A DNA stretch of 34,722 nt, taken from Mesotaenium endlicherianum (lineage: Eukaryota > Streptophyta > Zygnematophyceae > Zygnematales > Mesotaeniaceae). The DNA lies in assembly GCA_009602735.1 (NCBI GenBank), contig WELA01007268.1:80830-115551 (forward strand). Direction: 5' to 3'. Below the pieces are notes generated by a model that made no database searches, was not told the origin of the DNA, and worked only from the letters and a program-made list of their open reading frames with translations. Position 1 is the stretch's first letter; the number at the start of each line of letters is the position of its first letter. Below are positions 19,801 through 29,700 of the stretch, piece after piece. The position numbers and the translations under genes were made by a program.

Positions 19801-19934
19801 TTGTCAGGCATGCATAGTGAATCCAGTTCAGCAGGACCCATAATACCTGCTACGAGGGCAGCTAGTGACGACTCACTATCTCTAGCATCCTCACAGTCAG
19901 TAGACTGGATTACTGACTGTTGCTGTCTTTTAAA
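16776..19934 (-). CDS. pol: Pol: aspartic protease, reverse transcriptase, RNase H, integrase
   Basis: This is the pol frame of the chromovirus. It lies in the -1 frame relative to gag and is open from the slippery site at 19934; its first ATG is at 19841 (1021 residues from there). Positions from that ATG: protease motif VDGGAS (75-80; most relatives have DSGA), RT with [17 protein letters not shown] (332-348), [13 protein letters not shown] (374-386), [12 protein letters not shown] (410-421) and [10 protein letters not shown] (439-448, the YxDD box with F). RNase H follows with [12 protein letters not shown] (588-599) and HDKELLAI (636-643). Integrase has a zinc-binding H805/H812/C842/C845 and catalytic D875, D936, E972 (35 residues between the last two). 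The frame ends in TAG directly after TPFELSL, one base out of frame with the chromodomain segment. All catalytic residues I can check are present. Confidence 0.95.
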   Translation of the reverse strand, partial: FKRQQQSVIQSTDCEDARDSESSLAALVAGIMGPAELDSLCMPDKQIKETISNIDVQRVHTLDALVPPDVQHFFATSGEQCESQEKTVPPILLHCMIAGRKVRAFVDGGASHTFIHKDLVKRLRLPTVTQGNRKIFLGDASSIPGGVITKPIEVQLGSGIAVLTETLTFEVLNTGFYDLVLGRSWLNRHQAEVCWSRGTVKVRGASDGQTDLAPTSALPLVLCGWQMKEKKRLPEGCKLLNAMEFVKSWNQKEDRMFCLLLREVPPQPEEVVEKKVHPPEHPTAANIVAQYTDVFNMPPGLPPKREVDHRIDLLPGSQPPWQRTYGLSYLESEELKTQIAELEENGYISPSKSPYGAPILFVKKKDGSMRMCVDYRALNRITVKNKYALPRIEDLLDTLSGAKVFSKIDLKSGYHQIRIAEGDEHKTAFRTRYGHYEFNVMPFGLTNAPATFMGAMNDIFRPYLDKFVQVFLDDILIFSKDEAQHTEHLKKVLDTLRKNHLYAKMSKCDFFKESIEFLGHVVSKEGISVDPKKVQTIRDWPVPQSVSEVRSFLGLANYYRRFIENYSTKASKLTDLTKKDIGYVWGEEQQAAFQTLKDALCSAPVLAVYDPSKPVQVVTDASDFAMGAILLQPADKTTKDGKVRQEWHPVLYESMKFNPAEINYSVHDKELLAIIHVLKQWRAYLHGKAFKVITDHLALTHFQKKSKLSRRENRWSQMLEQFQVQIDYKPGKLNPADALSRRPDLQERNFSQHAVDKVLCALTSLKVKKSFLEQLRKAYLSDPTFEPSPTTGMCRATALGYKLKGGVWVTETTSGRLKLVIPNNLEIRSLLLSQAHDSLLGGHLGQAKTVGKLAKHYHWEGLPREVLKYVKSCDQCQRNKSRHTLPGGLLQPLPIPAGRWETISMDWVVSLPRTANGHDSILVVVDKLTKMVIFIPTTVKVTALETARQFYNHVVCQHGLPSNIISDRDSKFTSKFWRALMGLMGVKQLLSTANHPQTDGQTERTNRVLQEVLRAYINQKQDNWDDLLSQIQFAVNSAVHASTDKTPFELSL
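19893..19934 (-). promoter_or_regulatory. -1 ribosomal frameshift signal at the gag-pol junction
   Basis: The heptamer T_TTA_AAA is in gag codon register (19934-19928). After a 7-nt spacer comes a perfect 10-bp stem, ACAGTCAGTA (19920-19911) with TACTGACTGT (19902-19893), around an 8-nt loop. The gag stop TAA (19912-19910) sits at the top of the stem. The pol frame is exactly -1 to gag and is open across the junction. This is the classical layout for programmed -1 frameshifting. Confidence 0.85.
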
Positions 19935-21388
19935 GGCTGGTCTTTTCTCTCGACCTTAGGCAGGTGCTTGACCGGACACTGTTCTCTGTAGTGGCCTTTC
20001 TGCTGACAATGGTAGCAAGTAGATTTTGCTGAGGCTGGTCTCGGCTTAGTCCTACCACCACCCCTTCCATAGCCACCTCGAGAGGGACCACCTCTACCTC
20101 TAGACTGAATAGCATTGTACTCATACTCATATTCATCACCCTGATTATCCTCAGCCTGGTCTCCTTCAACTGCATTGTAGGAACCGTGGGGCTTTTTGAC
20201 AATCTTAGACACCAAAGCGTTACTCTGGCGCTTGTGATTGAACTGCTGCTGATCCCAGGCGTCAGCATCCTGGATCAAGTCAGCCAGTTTCTCATACTTT
20301 TTCTCAGCAAAATGACCAGAGACCTCGGATTTCAAGCCATACCTGAAGTATGCTATCCTATACCGTTCTGGCAAATCAGGCTGCTTCATCATGTTCTCTT
20401 GGAACTTTTGAGCAAACTCAGCAACTGAAGTGGTCTGCTTCAGTGTCAGGGAGATCATCGCATAGATAGCTTTCTCCTGCTGGTTGATGACATCAAACTT
20501 CTCATGCAACTTCTCGACAAACTCTACCCACGTAGGGTCACCGAGTTGCCGAGCCTTACGCTCTTCCTTCCAGTAAAGCCACCAGTCTGCGGCACTGCCT
20601 TTCAGTAGCGCACCGGTGTGCCTGACCTTCTCGTAATCTTGCAGTTCTGGGTAGTTCTCCAGCCACTGCTCAACATCCGCGAGAAACTTGATCAGGTAAT
20701 ATTTTCTGTTTCCCTCAGGATCATAGTCCTGGGGAGGTTTCGGCTTGGGCTTACTAGGCCCTCGGCCACCACCACTAGTGGTGTGAGACCCCAGTTGGTC
20801 TCTGTCCCGGAGTAGGGACATTATGATTCTTTTGTCCTCCTGCTGGGACTGATACATGGTCGCCATTTGCGACTGCATCTGAACGAACAATGCTCCCAAG
20901 TCTACATTTTGGGGTGGTAGATTAGCAAATGCAGCAGCAGCATTGGCATCTACTCGCTGAGTAGTGTCCTCAACAATCCCTCTTGCTCCTGCAGCAGCAA
21001 TTCCTGCCGCATTGAGCCGGTCACGTATTTGACCTAGGGGTACATTGAGTTGTACGGCAGGAGGTGGGTTCAGAACATTGGCCCTTGATGCCATAAGTTC
21101 TTCAACAGTGCGCTCGTCAGCTGGCTGTCCTTCCCTCCTTTGTATATCTTCAGCGGCCTTTGCTACTTGTTCAGCTTCTAGTCTGGCTATCTCCTCCTCA
21201 GCTTGCTGAGCTGCGACTGAGGCAATAGCAGCTGCCTCATCTGCTGCCTCCCTAGCTGCAGTATCCGCTACTGCTTCCGAATAGGTACGGTTTCCCGCTA
21301 CATGGCTTTCCGCCTGGTTTTCGACATTCTCGTTATCCTGGTTCTCCATGTCTCGGGAGTTGCTAGTTTGAGACCTTGTCCTTACCAT
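19910..21388 (-). CDS. gag: Gag polyprotein of the chromovirus
   Basis: A 492-residue structural protein that forms the virus-like particle and binds element RNA. Residues 30-100 are Ala/Glu-rich and helical. About 220-385 is the capsid-like retrotransposon gag region ([47 protein letters not shown]). An RGG-type box lies at 428-448, and a single CCHC zinc knuckle (C458-X2-C461-X4-H466-X4-C471) precedes the end. The ATG at 21388 lies only 21 nt after the primer-binding site, so the leader is very short. The last codons overlap the -1 frameshift signal that leads into pol. The frame is intact in this copy. The start codon is followed by GTAAGG, which also reads as a splice donor. Confidence 0.93.
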   Translation of the reverse strand: MVRTRSQTSNSRDMENQDNENVENQAESHVAGNRTYSEAVADTAAREAADEAAAIASVAAQQAEEEIARLEAEQVAKAAEDIQRREGQPADERTVEELMASRANVLNPPPAVQLNVPLGQIRDRLNAAGIAAAGARGIVEDTTQRVDANAAAAFANLPPQNVDLGALFVQMQSQMATMYQSQQEDKRIIMSLLRDRDQLGSHTTSGGGRGPSKPKPKPPQDYDPEGNRKYYLIKFLADVEQWLENYPELQDYEKVRHTGALLKGSAADWWLYWKEERKARQLGDPTWVEFVEKLHEKFDVINQQEKAIYAMISLTLKQTTSVAEFAQKFQENMMKQPDLPERYRIAYFRYGLKSEVSGHFAEKKYEKLADLIQDADAWDQQQFNHKRQSNALVSKIVKKPHGSYNAVEGDQAEDNQGDEYEYEYNAIQSRGRGGPSRGGYGRGGGRTKPRPASAKSTCYHCQQKGHYREQCPVKHLPKVERKDQPLKDSNSQ

Positions 21389-21409
21389 ACAAAGAAGACT
21401 GTGATAACT

Positions 21410-21421
21410 GCTCCGATACCA
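21410..21421 (-). promoter_or_regulatory. Primer-binding site, initiator-Met tRNA type
   Basis: One base after the 5' LTR the sense strand reads TGGTATCGGAGC. This differs at one position from TGGTATCAGAGC, the usual plant site complementary to the 3' end of initiator-Met tRNA. It is where minus-strand cDNA synthesis is primed. Confidence 0.88.
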
Positions 21422-21422
21422 C

Positions 21423-22167
21423 TGAAATGAATCGACTTACCGAATAGGCGATTAACTATTAATAAAGATCTTTATATCAGCAAGTAATCTTTATAGTATT
21501 TTCGTTAACTACTTAAACGGCAAAGGACAATACACTAGCAGGGAATAACACTCGTAAGTCAAATGCGAGTAAACTAGCATCAATAATGCCAATCAGTAAA
21601 CTCATACATAAGCAAGGTTAGAAGACAGTGCGTATTAATGGCTTCTCGCCTTGGATTCAGATCTCTCTCAGTAAGCTGTACAAGAGAGTTGGCCTCGTTT
21701 CCGAATGCCGAACTCGAGAGCAATGCCTAGCATATGTACATGGAATGAGTTTACTGTTCAACGGTCAGTGCGATGGCACCGCCTACCCGGGAGTTAACCA
21801 CGTTGGTAGGACCTCGGTTAACCAAATCCACCGCCATCTCCCATCATCCCGAATAGCCATCCATCATGGGGATGTCATCTGGCCATTCATCTAGCAGGTG
21901 GTACTTAGATGCATATCAAGGCAGTTCGCTGCTACCGAGCACGGAAGTCAGCTGGCTGTCAAAGAATGTGTCAGCAAGCTGACTTAAGTTGACTTCAGCC
22001 TGCTGCTTTGGGCCGAGTCATTAAACTGATAATTATGTAAAGTCCAACAGACTGATTATTAACTAAAGTTCAGCAGACTGACTACTAACTAAAGTTCAGC
22101 AGGCTGAACTAAATTAACTATTATATTTAAATGAATATTATATCTACTAATATACTGATTCATTACA
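21423..22167 (-). repeat. 5' LTR of the chromovirus (745 bp)
   Basis: The upstream LTR in the sense direction and so the promoter-bearing one. It is 26 bp longer than the other LTR because a 26-bp unit (AGTTCAGCAGACTGAC...) is present three times (22041-22118) rather than twice. It lacks the CATATAAG box found in the other two LTRs but keeps the ATATAAAG box at about 21470-21478. Most differences from the 3' LTR cluster near 21865-21905 and 21985-22015. Confidence 0.93.
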
Positions 22168-22172
22168 AATGG
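22168..22172. repeat. Target-site duplication AATGG (right copy)
   Basis: Matches 13346-13350 on the far side of the element. Between here and the solo LTR are 242 bp of unique gene B intron sequence in which I see nothing else. Confidence 0.9.
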
Positions 22173-22414
22173 TCTCCAAGCACATAAGTTTCGAGTGCAT
22201 AGGGCAAATGAAAGAAAAGGGATACAGAAAGCTGTGCAGGTCCTTTGTTTGCGTGATCGTATTGTGCACTGAACCTTTACGTGTAAGGATGCCACAGAAA
22301 CCACAAGATACCACAGAATTTTAACGGGCTCATTTAGCACTACTACTTCTTGTTAATGGTCAGTGAAGACAGTCGTTTAATTGACCCATCATGTGCAATA
22401 AATTCATCCCTATG

Positions 22415-23136
22415 TGAAATGAATCGACTTACCAAATAGGCAATTAACAATTAATAAAGATCTTTATATCAGCAAGTAATCTTTATGGTGTTTTTCGTTA
22501 ACTGTTTTAACGGCAAAAGGACAGCGCACTAGCAGTGAATAATACTCGTCAGTCAAATGAGAGTAAACTAGCATCAATCATGCAAATCAGTAAACTCATA
22601 CATAAGCAAGGTTAGAAGACAGTGCGTATCAATGGCTTCTCGCCTTGGATTCAGATCTCTCTCAGTAAGCTGTACAAGAGAGTTGGCCTCGTTTCCAAAT
22701 GCCGAACTCGAGGGCAATGCCTAGCATATGTACATGGAATGAGTTTACTGTTCAACGGTCAGTGCGATGGCACCGCCTACCCGGGAGTTAACCACGTTGG
22801 TAGGACCTCGGTTAACCAAATCCACCGCCATCTCCCATCATCCCGAATAGCCATCCATCATAGGGATGTCATCTGGCTATTCATCTAGCATATCGCTCTT
22901 AGATGCATATCAAGGCAGTTCGTTGCTACCGAGTACGGAAGTCAGCTTGCTGTCAAAGAATGTGTCAGCAAACTGACTTATATGGACTTTGAGCCTGCTG
23001 CTTTCGACTGAGTCATTAAACTGATAATTATGTAAAGTCCAGCAGACTGACTATTAACTAAAGTTCAACAGGCTGAACTTATTTAGCTATTAAATTTAAA
23101 TGAATATGATATCCACTAGTATACTGATTCATTACA
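22415..23136 (-). mobile_element. Solo LTR of the same chromovirus family
   Basis: A 722-bp LTR with the same ends and the same orientation as the full element. It is flanked by its own target duplication CTATG (22410-22414 and 23137-23141). A lone LTR with a clean duplication is what remains after recombination between the two LTRs of an independent insertion. It has two copies of the 26-bp unit and keeps CATATAAG, like the 3' LTR of the neighbour. Its end lies only 71 bp from the donor of gene B exon 1. Confidence 0.93.
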
Positions 23137-23772
23137 CTATGTGTAGAGCTTCGAGTGTAGAGACATCACACACTGCAATCTTGATTCGTGCAAGGAACGA
23201 TTCTTACACGTGGTCCCGTCATATGTCCAATAAGAGCAGGGTTGATTATTGTTGTCACTGTAAACATCTTCCGCATAGTATGGTTCTGATTGAGTCCAGT
23301 TGGAGCAGAAGACTGAGCACGAAGGAGCATCGGGAACAACATTGTAATGATACAATAAGTATTCTTGGTCGTAGTCATATACTGCTCCAGGTACCCCATC
23401 TTCACACCACCTGGCTGCTTCAGTCGGACAAACATATGTCTCAATCTCGTCTTGAGCAACAGTCTGAATTGGGCCCACGAAGATTACGAGGATCAAAGAC
23501 ATTATCATACATTTTAGTTCGAAGCTATTGCCCAAGAGATGTACAAGCAAACGAGTCATTCGAAATGGCTTACAGGAATATGTATTGAAAATGTTTGCAT
23601 TCTCTAGCTAGGTCGGCAGGCTTGAGCTACTTTCTAGATACGCAAATAGTAGTTAAATGCACTTGAACTTTCCTTGAATCCTCTTGAAAGCATTTGACAT
23701 AGTAGTCTCGACTTCTTCTCCGAACGGTGCTTTTCAGATTCTAAGACCAATCGTGTTCACCTCGATCAAGCA

Positions 23773-23808
23773 CTCGGTACCACTTGGTACCGAGCAGCTA
23801 GTATATAC
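23773..23808 (-). promoter_or_regulatory. Possible gene B core promoter: TATA-like box and inverted repeat
   Basis: In the sense direction GGGTATATACTAG (23801-23808 core) is followed by a 10-bp inverted repeat, CTCGGTACCA and TGGTACCGAG (23773-23782, 23785-23794), where transcription would start. The predicted 5' UTR would be about 210-270 nt. This is motif reading only. Confidence 0.35.
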
Positions 23809-25458
23809 CCAACCTCGTGCTTATATCACTTGTACGACAAATACGAATGAAAGGAGATCTGAAGGACAGAAGTGCCGCTTGGCTCTATGGCTTTGTGCTC
23901 CTCGTACCACGTTGCAGCAATGTCCAAGTGGATAAGACAGTGAATGCCTGTACGCCTCCACTGACCTGCACGCACGCAAGACATGCACGCTGGCACTTTA
24001 ACTTGCCGAGAGGCCGAAGCAGGCCGAAGTTGCAACGGCTCGTGTCAACCTTGAAATTGGACGTTCTGGGCTTTCATGTTCGTGGGATCAGGATATGAGA
24101 TGGCTTTCAACAAGATATAGGCTTGACACTCGCCGTCGACGTCAAACGGTAGTCAACACGCGGTTGGCGTCTTTAAGACAAAAACCCCGAACCCTTGTGC
24201 TCCTTGAAGGTGAAGTGTGCCTCCCCTTTGCCTCAATCTTCTACTCTTACAAGGTACAATCTTTCCTCTACTCTCACAAGATAGAAGTAACATTGACAGT
24301 GCAACAAGCATGCCTAATGCTCACACGCGGGTTAGATTAGAGTACACTGGCATTCCGGTCGTTTAGGACCTCAGCAGTCAAGTATATGCACCCTATATTG
24401 ACAGCCACGATGTGCAAATGAATCTCATACTTCGCTTCTCTCTGCATTATCACTTGATACAACCAGATTGGAAGTCGGAGTGGTGTTTACAACACTTTTG
24501 GACCCCTTTTTTTTCTCCAATAAGAGTCTCTAGTCGCATTGACAGTGCTTGAAGTTGGATTTGAAAGTTCACGTAGGAAGTACAAGTGTAAGCTGAGCTG
24601 CAGTTACAATGTGACTTCGCAGTACGTTGGAAAGACACTTGCAATGGGTTTATCAGGCCTTACTGCGAGCTGCCTTACTGCCTTACTGCGACTATAAGAA
24701 CGGATCATGGGGTAATAACAGCAGGTAGATTTCGACAATTGTCCCCTTTGTACTAAGCCGGATTAACATTGACAACAGTCAGACAGAGTGAAACTTGCAT
24801 TCTCCTCATTACCTGTCATAAGACTTCTTCCGGCCAAATATTCAATCCTCCTTCAGTCCACGTCCTCAACCAGATCGACGAGTCAAATTTCTTCAGGAAA
24901 TAATTGTCTTATATTGTCGTGGTTGGGTACAAAATAGCCTTCAGATATGCTTTGAATGAATCATATAAATAAATAAGATAAAACTTTTCTCCTAGCTGCC
25001 CAGCACATGCCATCCTGCCCCTTTCTTGTATACCATCTGCAGCTTTTTCTTGCCAATATAGCAGCTGACTTTACAGGGGAAGGGTTGGCAGTCTGGTGGG
25101 GGATCCTTCAAGAGGACTACTCACATCCTATCAATCATTGCTGGCCTCTTGACGCCAGAAAGATTGCGGGGAGGACTTTATGCGTAGGCTGTAGCACGCT
25201 TATGTATACTATATTGTTTGATGTTATGAAAGATAACTACCTCTTTATAGCAAATGAACGAAGAGAACTGCTTAAACATGGGACTCATTTACACAATCGC
25301 TGGCACAAAAAAAAGTTGTGGCGCCTCAAGACTGAATTTGTACTCTCGAGGGGGACATGTGGCCTCTATTACATAGCTTTAGGTAGTATGCGGCATGGAG
25401 CTGCTCAAGGGCATGTCATAAAGCCGAGGCACTCCTCCTCTCCTCTCCTCTTCTGCGT
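23809..25458. other. Intergenic region between genes A and B
   Basis: It should hold the gene A 3' UTR and the gene B upstream region. A 204-codon plus-strand frame (25007-25621) crosses from here into the antisense of gene A exon 4; it shows no recognisable domain and I do not call it. Short direct repeats (CTTACTGC) occur at about 24659-24690. Confidence 0.6.
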
Positions 25459-28035
25459 CTACTTTGCCAACGCGCGGAGGAACTTGCGGGATGTGCTGAG
25501 AGAGTTTGTGGCTGAGGTGGAGCTGAGCTCGATGGCCATGGCAGTCTCCTGGTCCAGCTCGCCAGCCCGCGCAAACCTGCTGGCCTTGCAGTCAGAGCGC
25601 AGCACGCCGCTGGCCTCGTAGTCACTCGCCTCACCGTCCAAGAAGCCCTCGGCGTTATCCCCGGGCACCATGTGCACCGCCAGCTGCTCGTTGTACTCCA
25701 ACTTCTGCTCGGCCCTGCAGTCACCAAAAAAGAGGATGAAGAAAGAGGAAAAGGGTAAGGGCCTCATTCATCCCTGCCTGCACAAAGCCTGCTGGAAGCG
25801 GCACTGCGTCCAGCAGCAAGGGTGAGATTGCTTTGTCATGGCAGAGGGATGGTTCCATTGAGGTGGCAAATGCTGGGCAGATGGGGCCCAGCTGTTGTCG
25901 AGAGAGCAAAGCATGTGATACTAGAGTCGCCCTACGCCAGCTGGCAGTTGGTTCCCGGTTCCCAACAGTCAAGACGCCAGCTGGCATCCGGTAAGAAGCT
26001 GTCAGAGCAGGGAGCAGGAGGCTGCCAGAGCAGGGGGGGACTTAAGAGGTTCATAGGCATGGGAGTGCGAGTGGGAGTGGGACGGTGTGGGGGGGAGGGG
26101 TTGGTATGAAATGTCGGCCCGGTGGTGGTAGCTTACAGGCGGTGGTGGTGGTCGCGGCGGTAGGTCTGGCCCAGCACGCCGTGCACGTTGCTGCTGACGG
26201 CCAGCAGGGGGAACTCGAGGTCGAAGTGCACTACGCCGTCCTCCTCCGTGCGCAGGTTCTCCACCTCAGGCCTCAGCTTCAGCCTCATCCTCAGGAGCCC
26301 CTCGATGCTCAGCTCGTAGACGTCAATCTCGTCGTCGGCGCTCCTCTCGCGGGCGGCCAGCCACGAGACCGTGATGGCGCCGCCTGCCAAGCGGGCGGAG
26401 CTGCCGGCCTGGGCCAGGACGACCTTCTCGCCGTCCACCAGGATCTCGCCGAGGTACCCGCTGTCGTACTGCCACCTGGCGCCCTCGCGGGCAGCAAACC
26501 TGATGTTGTGGTGGCCCCAGAGGATGCCAACCTGGCGGATCCAAGTCAGCGCCTTGTGGGGGTTCTCGCCCCACTGGCCGTAGCGGCCCCCGTGGTATGT
26601 GTTGATGTGCAGGTGGGCGTCGGTGACAATGCAGTAAGATGTGTTGGGGGTGCCTGCCGAGATTATCATCAAGGATAAAGATCGGATACTATGAGTCAGC
26701 CCTAGTCCAGAGTGATGTAGCCGTTTTAGGATAATTTTGGAACATCATCGGGAGCGATAGAGTTTATATGTAAGAATCTTGCACGATGCATTTACACTAT
26801 CTCCAACACGTTGAAATACATATATTATGCTGAGCCTTGAATATCAAGTTTCACCCTCAAGCAACCTATGACAGGTTTTTGCAGAATGTGCACGGAACTT
26901 CAAACCCACAGTCCCATGCGAACGCACGCCCAAATCCGCAATTGATTGCTCACCAGTGAAGTCAAAGCGGGACTTGTCGGCGCCAGTGAAGTGGGGGTCG
27001 CCGCCGACACCGATGTCTGAGATGGAGCCCTCGGGACAGCCAGAGTGGAAGGACCCGCCGGACACGGATGTGGGCAAAATCTCTGAAGTGGGCCCTGCGG
27101 TGATGAAGCTGGTGGGCTCCCCAGGGTAGCACACATTGTCGTTGTAAAGGTAGCAATCTGTCACGTACGTGAGAGGCAGACCGGGGAGCGTCATTGACAT
27201 GATGCTTGTGGGGTGACCCATGCCAATAAGGACCAGCCAGTTGCCAGCCAGTTGCGTGGCTTGAGATGACAAAGGGGGCTTGCAGGGGGGGGACAGTGCA
27301 AAGATGGCCATTGCCTGCTATTGAGTCTCATGAAACTCAGGCTTCATCTTGGAAGTGAAGAGCAAGTGCTAGTGCTTTGTGCTATGGAGTTGGCCTTCTG
27401 TGCAAAAGTTTTGTTTTGTGGGAAGTGGTAGGCTTGTGCTCTAGGCAGCAATGTTGGCAGTAATCGCGACGTGGAATTGATTAGTCACTCTAAGCAAAAG
27501 GAGTCCAACCAAGAAGCAAGCTTCACTTCAGGCTCCAGGTCTTGGAGCTGCTTGCCACGTGGCTTTCAATAGAAGCATGCAGATGTGAATTAAACATTAC
27601 AAAAGAGCTCTTCTCGATCTAAGAAAAGCCACTTATATATGCTCGCTAACAGAACTCACCGTTAACACCTCCAAAGGTCCAGAAGGAGCATTCCTGGTCG
27701 TTGTTATTGTTCCAAGCCGACCCAGCCTTGTAAGGGGCGGAGGTTGCCCAGTTCTTACAGAGCCTCGCACAGGTGGCGCTGTCTGGAACCCCCTCTGCCC
27801 CTAGCCCATCTGAGTTCGGCTTGTAGTGAAACAGCATGTTTGGTGTGGTCACTCTCCCCCTACGATCATAGATGACTCCATGGACACCCTTGATGGAGCA
27901 CCAATTAGCGTTCTTGGCAAAGATAGGACATTCTTCTACCTTCTCAGTGCCGTCTGCCTGCGCCTGCACTGAAGCAAGGCATGCTAGCCCAACAAGTGCC
28001 CATGCAAACAAGACAGATGCTTTCGTGATGTTCAT
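25459..28035 (-). CDS. Gene A: secreted PAN/Apple-like + Root_cap domain protein, complete
   Basis: Four exons (28035-27660, 27157-26954, 26653-26137, 25714-25459) with GT-AG introns of 502, 300 and 422 nt and phases 1, 1 and 2 give 450 residues. Residues 1-26 are a clear signal peptide. Residues 36-135 are a cysteine-rich module (CPIFAKNANWC, CARLCKNW, NNNNDQECSFWTF, DCYLYNDNVC) with the spacing and closing CYLY pattern of PAN/Apple domains. Then comes GGDPHFTGADKSRFDFTG, and exons 3-4 carry the Root_cap (late-embryogenesis-like) region: SYCIVTDAHLHIN, HGVLGQTYR, then YEASGVLRSDCKASRFAR. Root_cap proteins are secreted plant proteins of unknown biochemical role. A TATA box lies about 140 bp upstream of the ATG. 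The protein is probably extracellular and may bind wall or mucilage carbohydrate through the PAN-like module; that last point is inference. Confidence 0.88.
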
Positions 28036-28170
28036 GTTAACTTGGTTTCTATCCGAATGTAAATTATTACTTGCACTGGATAGCTCTTAATTTTCGGCAA
28101 GTGTCCTTTGATTGCAGATTGATGATGTAATGTAAGCGGAAGTGTTTGTTGTTCGAATGTTTACTTTCAG

Positions 28171-28178
28171 TATATATA
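28171..28178 (-). promoter_or_regulatory. TATA box of gene A
   Basis: Sense GGCTATATATACTG lies about 140 bp before the ATG, consistent with a 5' UTR of roughly 105-110 nt. Gene B has a related TATATACT motif upstream. Confidence 0.6.
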
Positions 28179-28280
28179 GCCGGGCGCTAAGAGCGAGGGA
28201 GCGGTTACATAACGATCTCGACGAGACACACTTTTATCAGGCAGTGGAGCCAAATCCAGCATCAGAGCACTCCAGAGCGC

Positions 28281-28301
28281 ACTCCGGAGCTCCTCCGGAG
28301 T
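28281..28301. promoter_or_regulatory. Inverted repeat ACTCCGGAG/CTCCGGAGT upstream of gene A
   Basis: Two 9-bp arms around a CTC spacer, about 100 bp upstream of the gene A TATA box. It is a candidate binding site for a dimeric factor; no family is assigned. Confidence 0.4.
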
Positions 28302-28840
28302 CCTCGGTGGGCTGTCGGAGAAACCAGCAGCAGAAACTGGCTTGACCCAGTGAGCAACGAGTGGGAGAAAGTGTGTACCTTTCGGTTGACTTGAAATACT
28401 ATCTGCTTGTCCCAACTGTCAACGGGCGTCGTTTGAGCTGGACTTAGTGGGACTTAGGATTATCTGAGCTGCCTAGAAATGCCTTTATGCCCAGCTTTGG
28501 TAGAAAACAACTCATTTAGACCGACATTGAGGCGCTTGAAAAGGGATACAAACATTTTGAACAGTTTTGTGAAAGTAATCGAAAGACGTCTCGTTTTATG
28601 TCTCACGCTCCAGGCCGGGACCCTGTCCGACAACCTACAGGCTCCGATCCACTTTGATCGCCCTTGGAACTCAGTAGCACACTACATGCAGGGCGTGCGT
28701 GCGGTTAAATACCTGCCTGGTGGTTCCTTTCAGTACGGACATAAAGCGATGCGCTTGATTTAATGACGCCAGTTCAAGCTTGCGACCGGCTTTCGCTGGG
28801 TTTGAAAACTCGATGGCAGTTAAGAGTGGATATCCTCCCG

Positions 28841-28880
28841 CCAGTTCTGCCCAGTTCTGCCCAGTTGTGCCCGGTTGTTC
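28841..28880. repeat. 10-bp tandem repeat, about four units
   Basis: Units CCAGTTCTGC, CCAGTTCTGC, CCAGTTGTGC and the diverged CCGGTTGTTC lie head to tail. A ten-base period matches one DNA turn. No gene is nearby. Confidence 0.8.
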
Positions 28881-28999
28881 CAAGTTGCATCCACTTATGC
28901 CAATTGTCTTACAACATCTATTTGGACGTATTGTTCGGATGCAGAATTGGTATGACAATATGAGATAGCTATGCACCCTCGAAGTACTTAAACAGCAAA

Positions 29000-29700
29000 A
29001 GAGCTCAAATTAATAGTTGCAAAAAGTAGTGGGAAGTGACCCCATTTCGATCTCGGTGGGTGTCAGAGGGGACTCTTATGGATTTCCCAATACCAAATTT
29101 TGAATGAGATTTATGGATATCCCAATCGCCATGGGACTCAAACAAACGACCAATTGATCTTTTACTGCGAGCTTTGACGGATTTTTCAAAGAAGAAGCCC
29201 AAATCTGCCAACAGTATTTCCGAGTCAAAAAGGATATAAATATTTCTTAGGAAAAATGGTTCTCAAAAATCATCTATGGATTATGCCAAAAACATGACTA
29301 TATGCTTGAAGTCAACTCTGGTCGATGATGATTGGTTCAATGTGTAAAAGCTCACATATATTCATCGACTATGAATTGTGCGAAGGTTATATAGTGGGTC
29401 TTGAGGTCGATTTTAAAATGTGGACTTAAATGGTTCATCATTACCAATTTTCAAAACATCCACTTATGTTGGGAAAGACTCAAAGGTTTTAACCTTAAGG
29501 TTTTATTTCACTGCCTCTCAAATTATAGTAGAGTGCTATTTAGTGACGCTTCTTTACCTCAAAGGTACTCATTCCATGGACTTCACTACCTCCTTCAAAC
29601 TTCTTAAATGACTTATTCGCGTACTTTTCATTGGTCCATGATGACTAACGCCTCTGGTAGTAAGAAATCAAGTCTCGTTTTGACTCAAAGCACAAATTTA
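29000..29700 (+). repeat. Diverged dispersed repeat, copy 2
   Basis: The counterpart of 8560-9240 in the same orientation. It shares TTGCAAAAAG-like sequence followed by CGATCTCGGTGGGTGTC and, about 130 bp on, a GCGAGCTTTGACGG...TTTTTCAAAG block. Boundaries are approximate. Confidence 0.4.

Larger units (their letters stand above)
13351..22167 (-). mobile_element. Ty3-type chromovirus LTR retrotransposon, complete, with a third ORF
   Basis: An 8817-bp element on the minus strand inside intron 1 of gene B. Both LTRs start TGAAATGAATC and end GATTCATTACA on the plus strand, giving TG..CA ends with an 11-bp imperfect terminal inverted repeat. The 5-bp target duplication AATGG is at 13346-13350 and 22168-22172. 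In the sense direction the order is 5' LTR, initiator-Met type primer site, gag, -1 frameshift site, pol (protease, RT, RNase H, integrase, then chromodomain in a shifted frame), ORF3, polypurine tract, 3' LTR. The chromodomain and pol order place it in the chromoviruses. The two LTRs differ at roughly 25-30 positions by eye plus one 26-bp unit, about 4%, so the insertion is not recent. One base in pol breaks its frame, so this copy is probably not autonomous, although gag and ORF3 are open. Confidence 0.95.
10064..23559 (-). pseudogene. Gene B: secreted PAN/Apple-like + Root_cap protein, probably disabled
   Basis: A paralogue of gene A with the same exon plan and the same phases. Exon 1 is 23559-23208, exon 2 12605-12417, exon 3 11257-10740 and exon 4 10382-10064. 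Exon 1 gives a hydrophobic leader (from Met18 it reads MIMSLILVIFVGPIQTVAQ) and the cysteine-rich module (CPTEAARWC, SCSVFCSNW, CSYWTYDG). Exon 2 continues CYLYNGNVC and GDPHFVGADGSHFDFTG. Exons 3 and 4 hold the Root_cap region (SYCLVSDAHLHLN, HGVLGQTYR, ADCKFARFSR). Exon 3 is 518 nt against 517 in gene A: one extra base lies between 11085 and 11110, and 20 nt further on a codon that is TGG in A is TAG here. Read through, the protein stops early. A 58-nt GT-AG segment (11078-11021) would remove the stop and restore the frame, so a new intron is the alternative. Intron 1 contains a whole retrotransposon and a solo LTR. Which Met starts translation (23559 or 23508) is uncertain. Confidence 0.7.

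Noticed and set aside
13351..23136. Three LTRs read as one nested or tandem element
   Set aside because: Each insertion has its own matching 5-bp target duplication (AATGG and CTATG), so they are two separate events.
25007..25621. A 204-codon plus-strand frame with an ATG
   Set aside because: Its 3' third is the antisense of gene A exon 4 and the remainder has no recognisable domain; likely a chance open frame.
28841..28880. Tandem repeats here and at 32731-32780 as CRISPR-like arrays
   Set aside because: The units are 10 bp, directly adjacent, with no spacers, in plant nuclear DNA.
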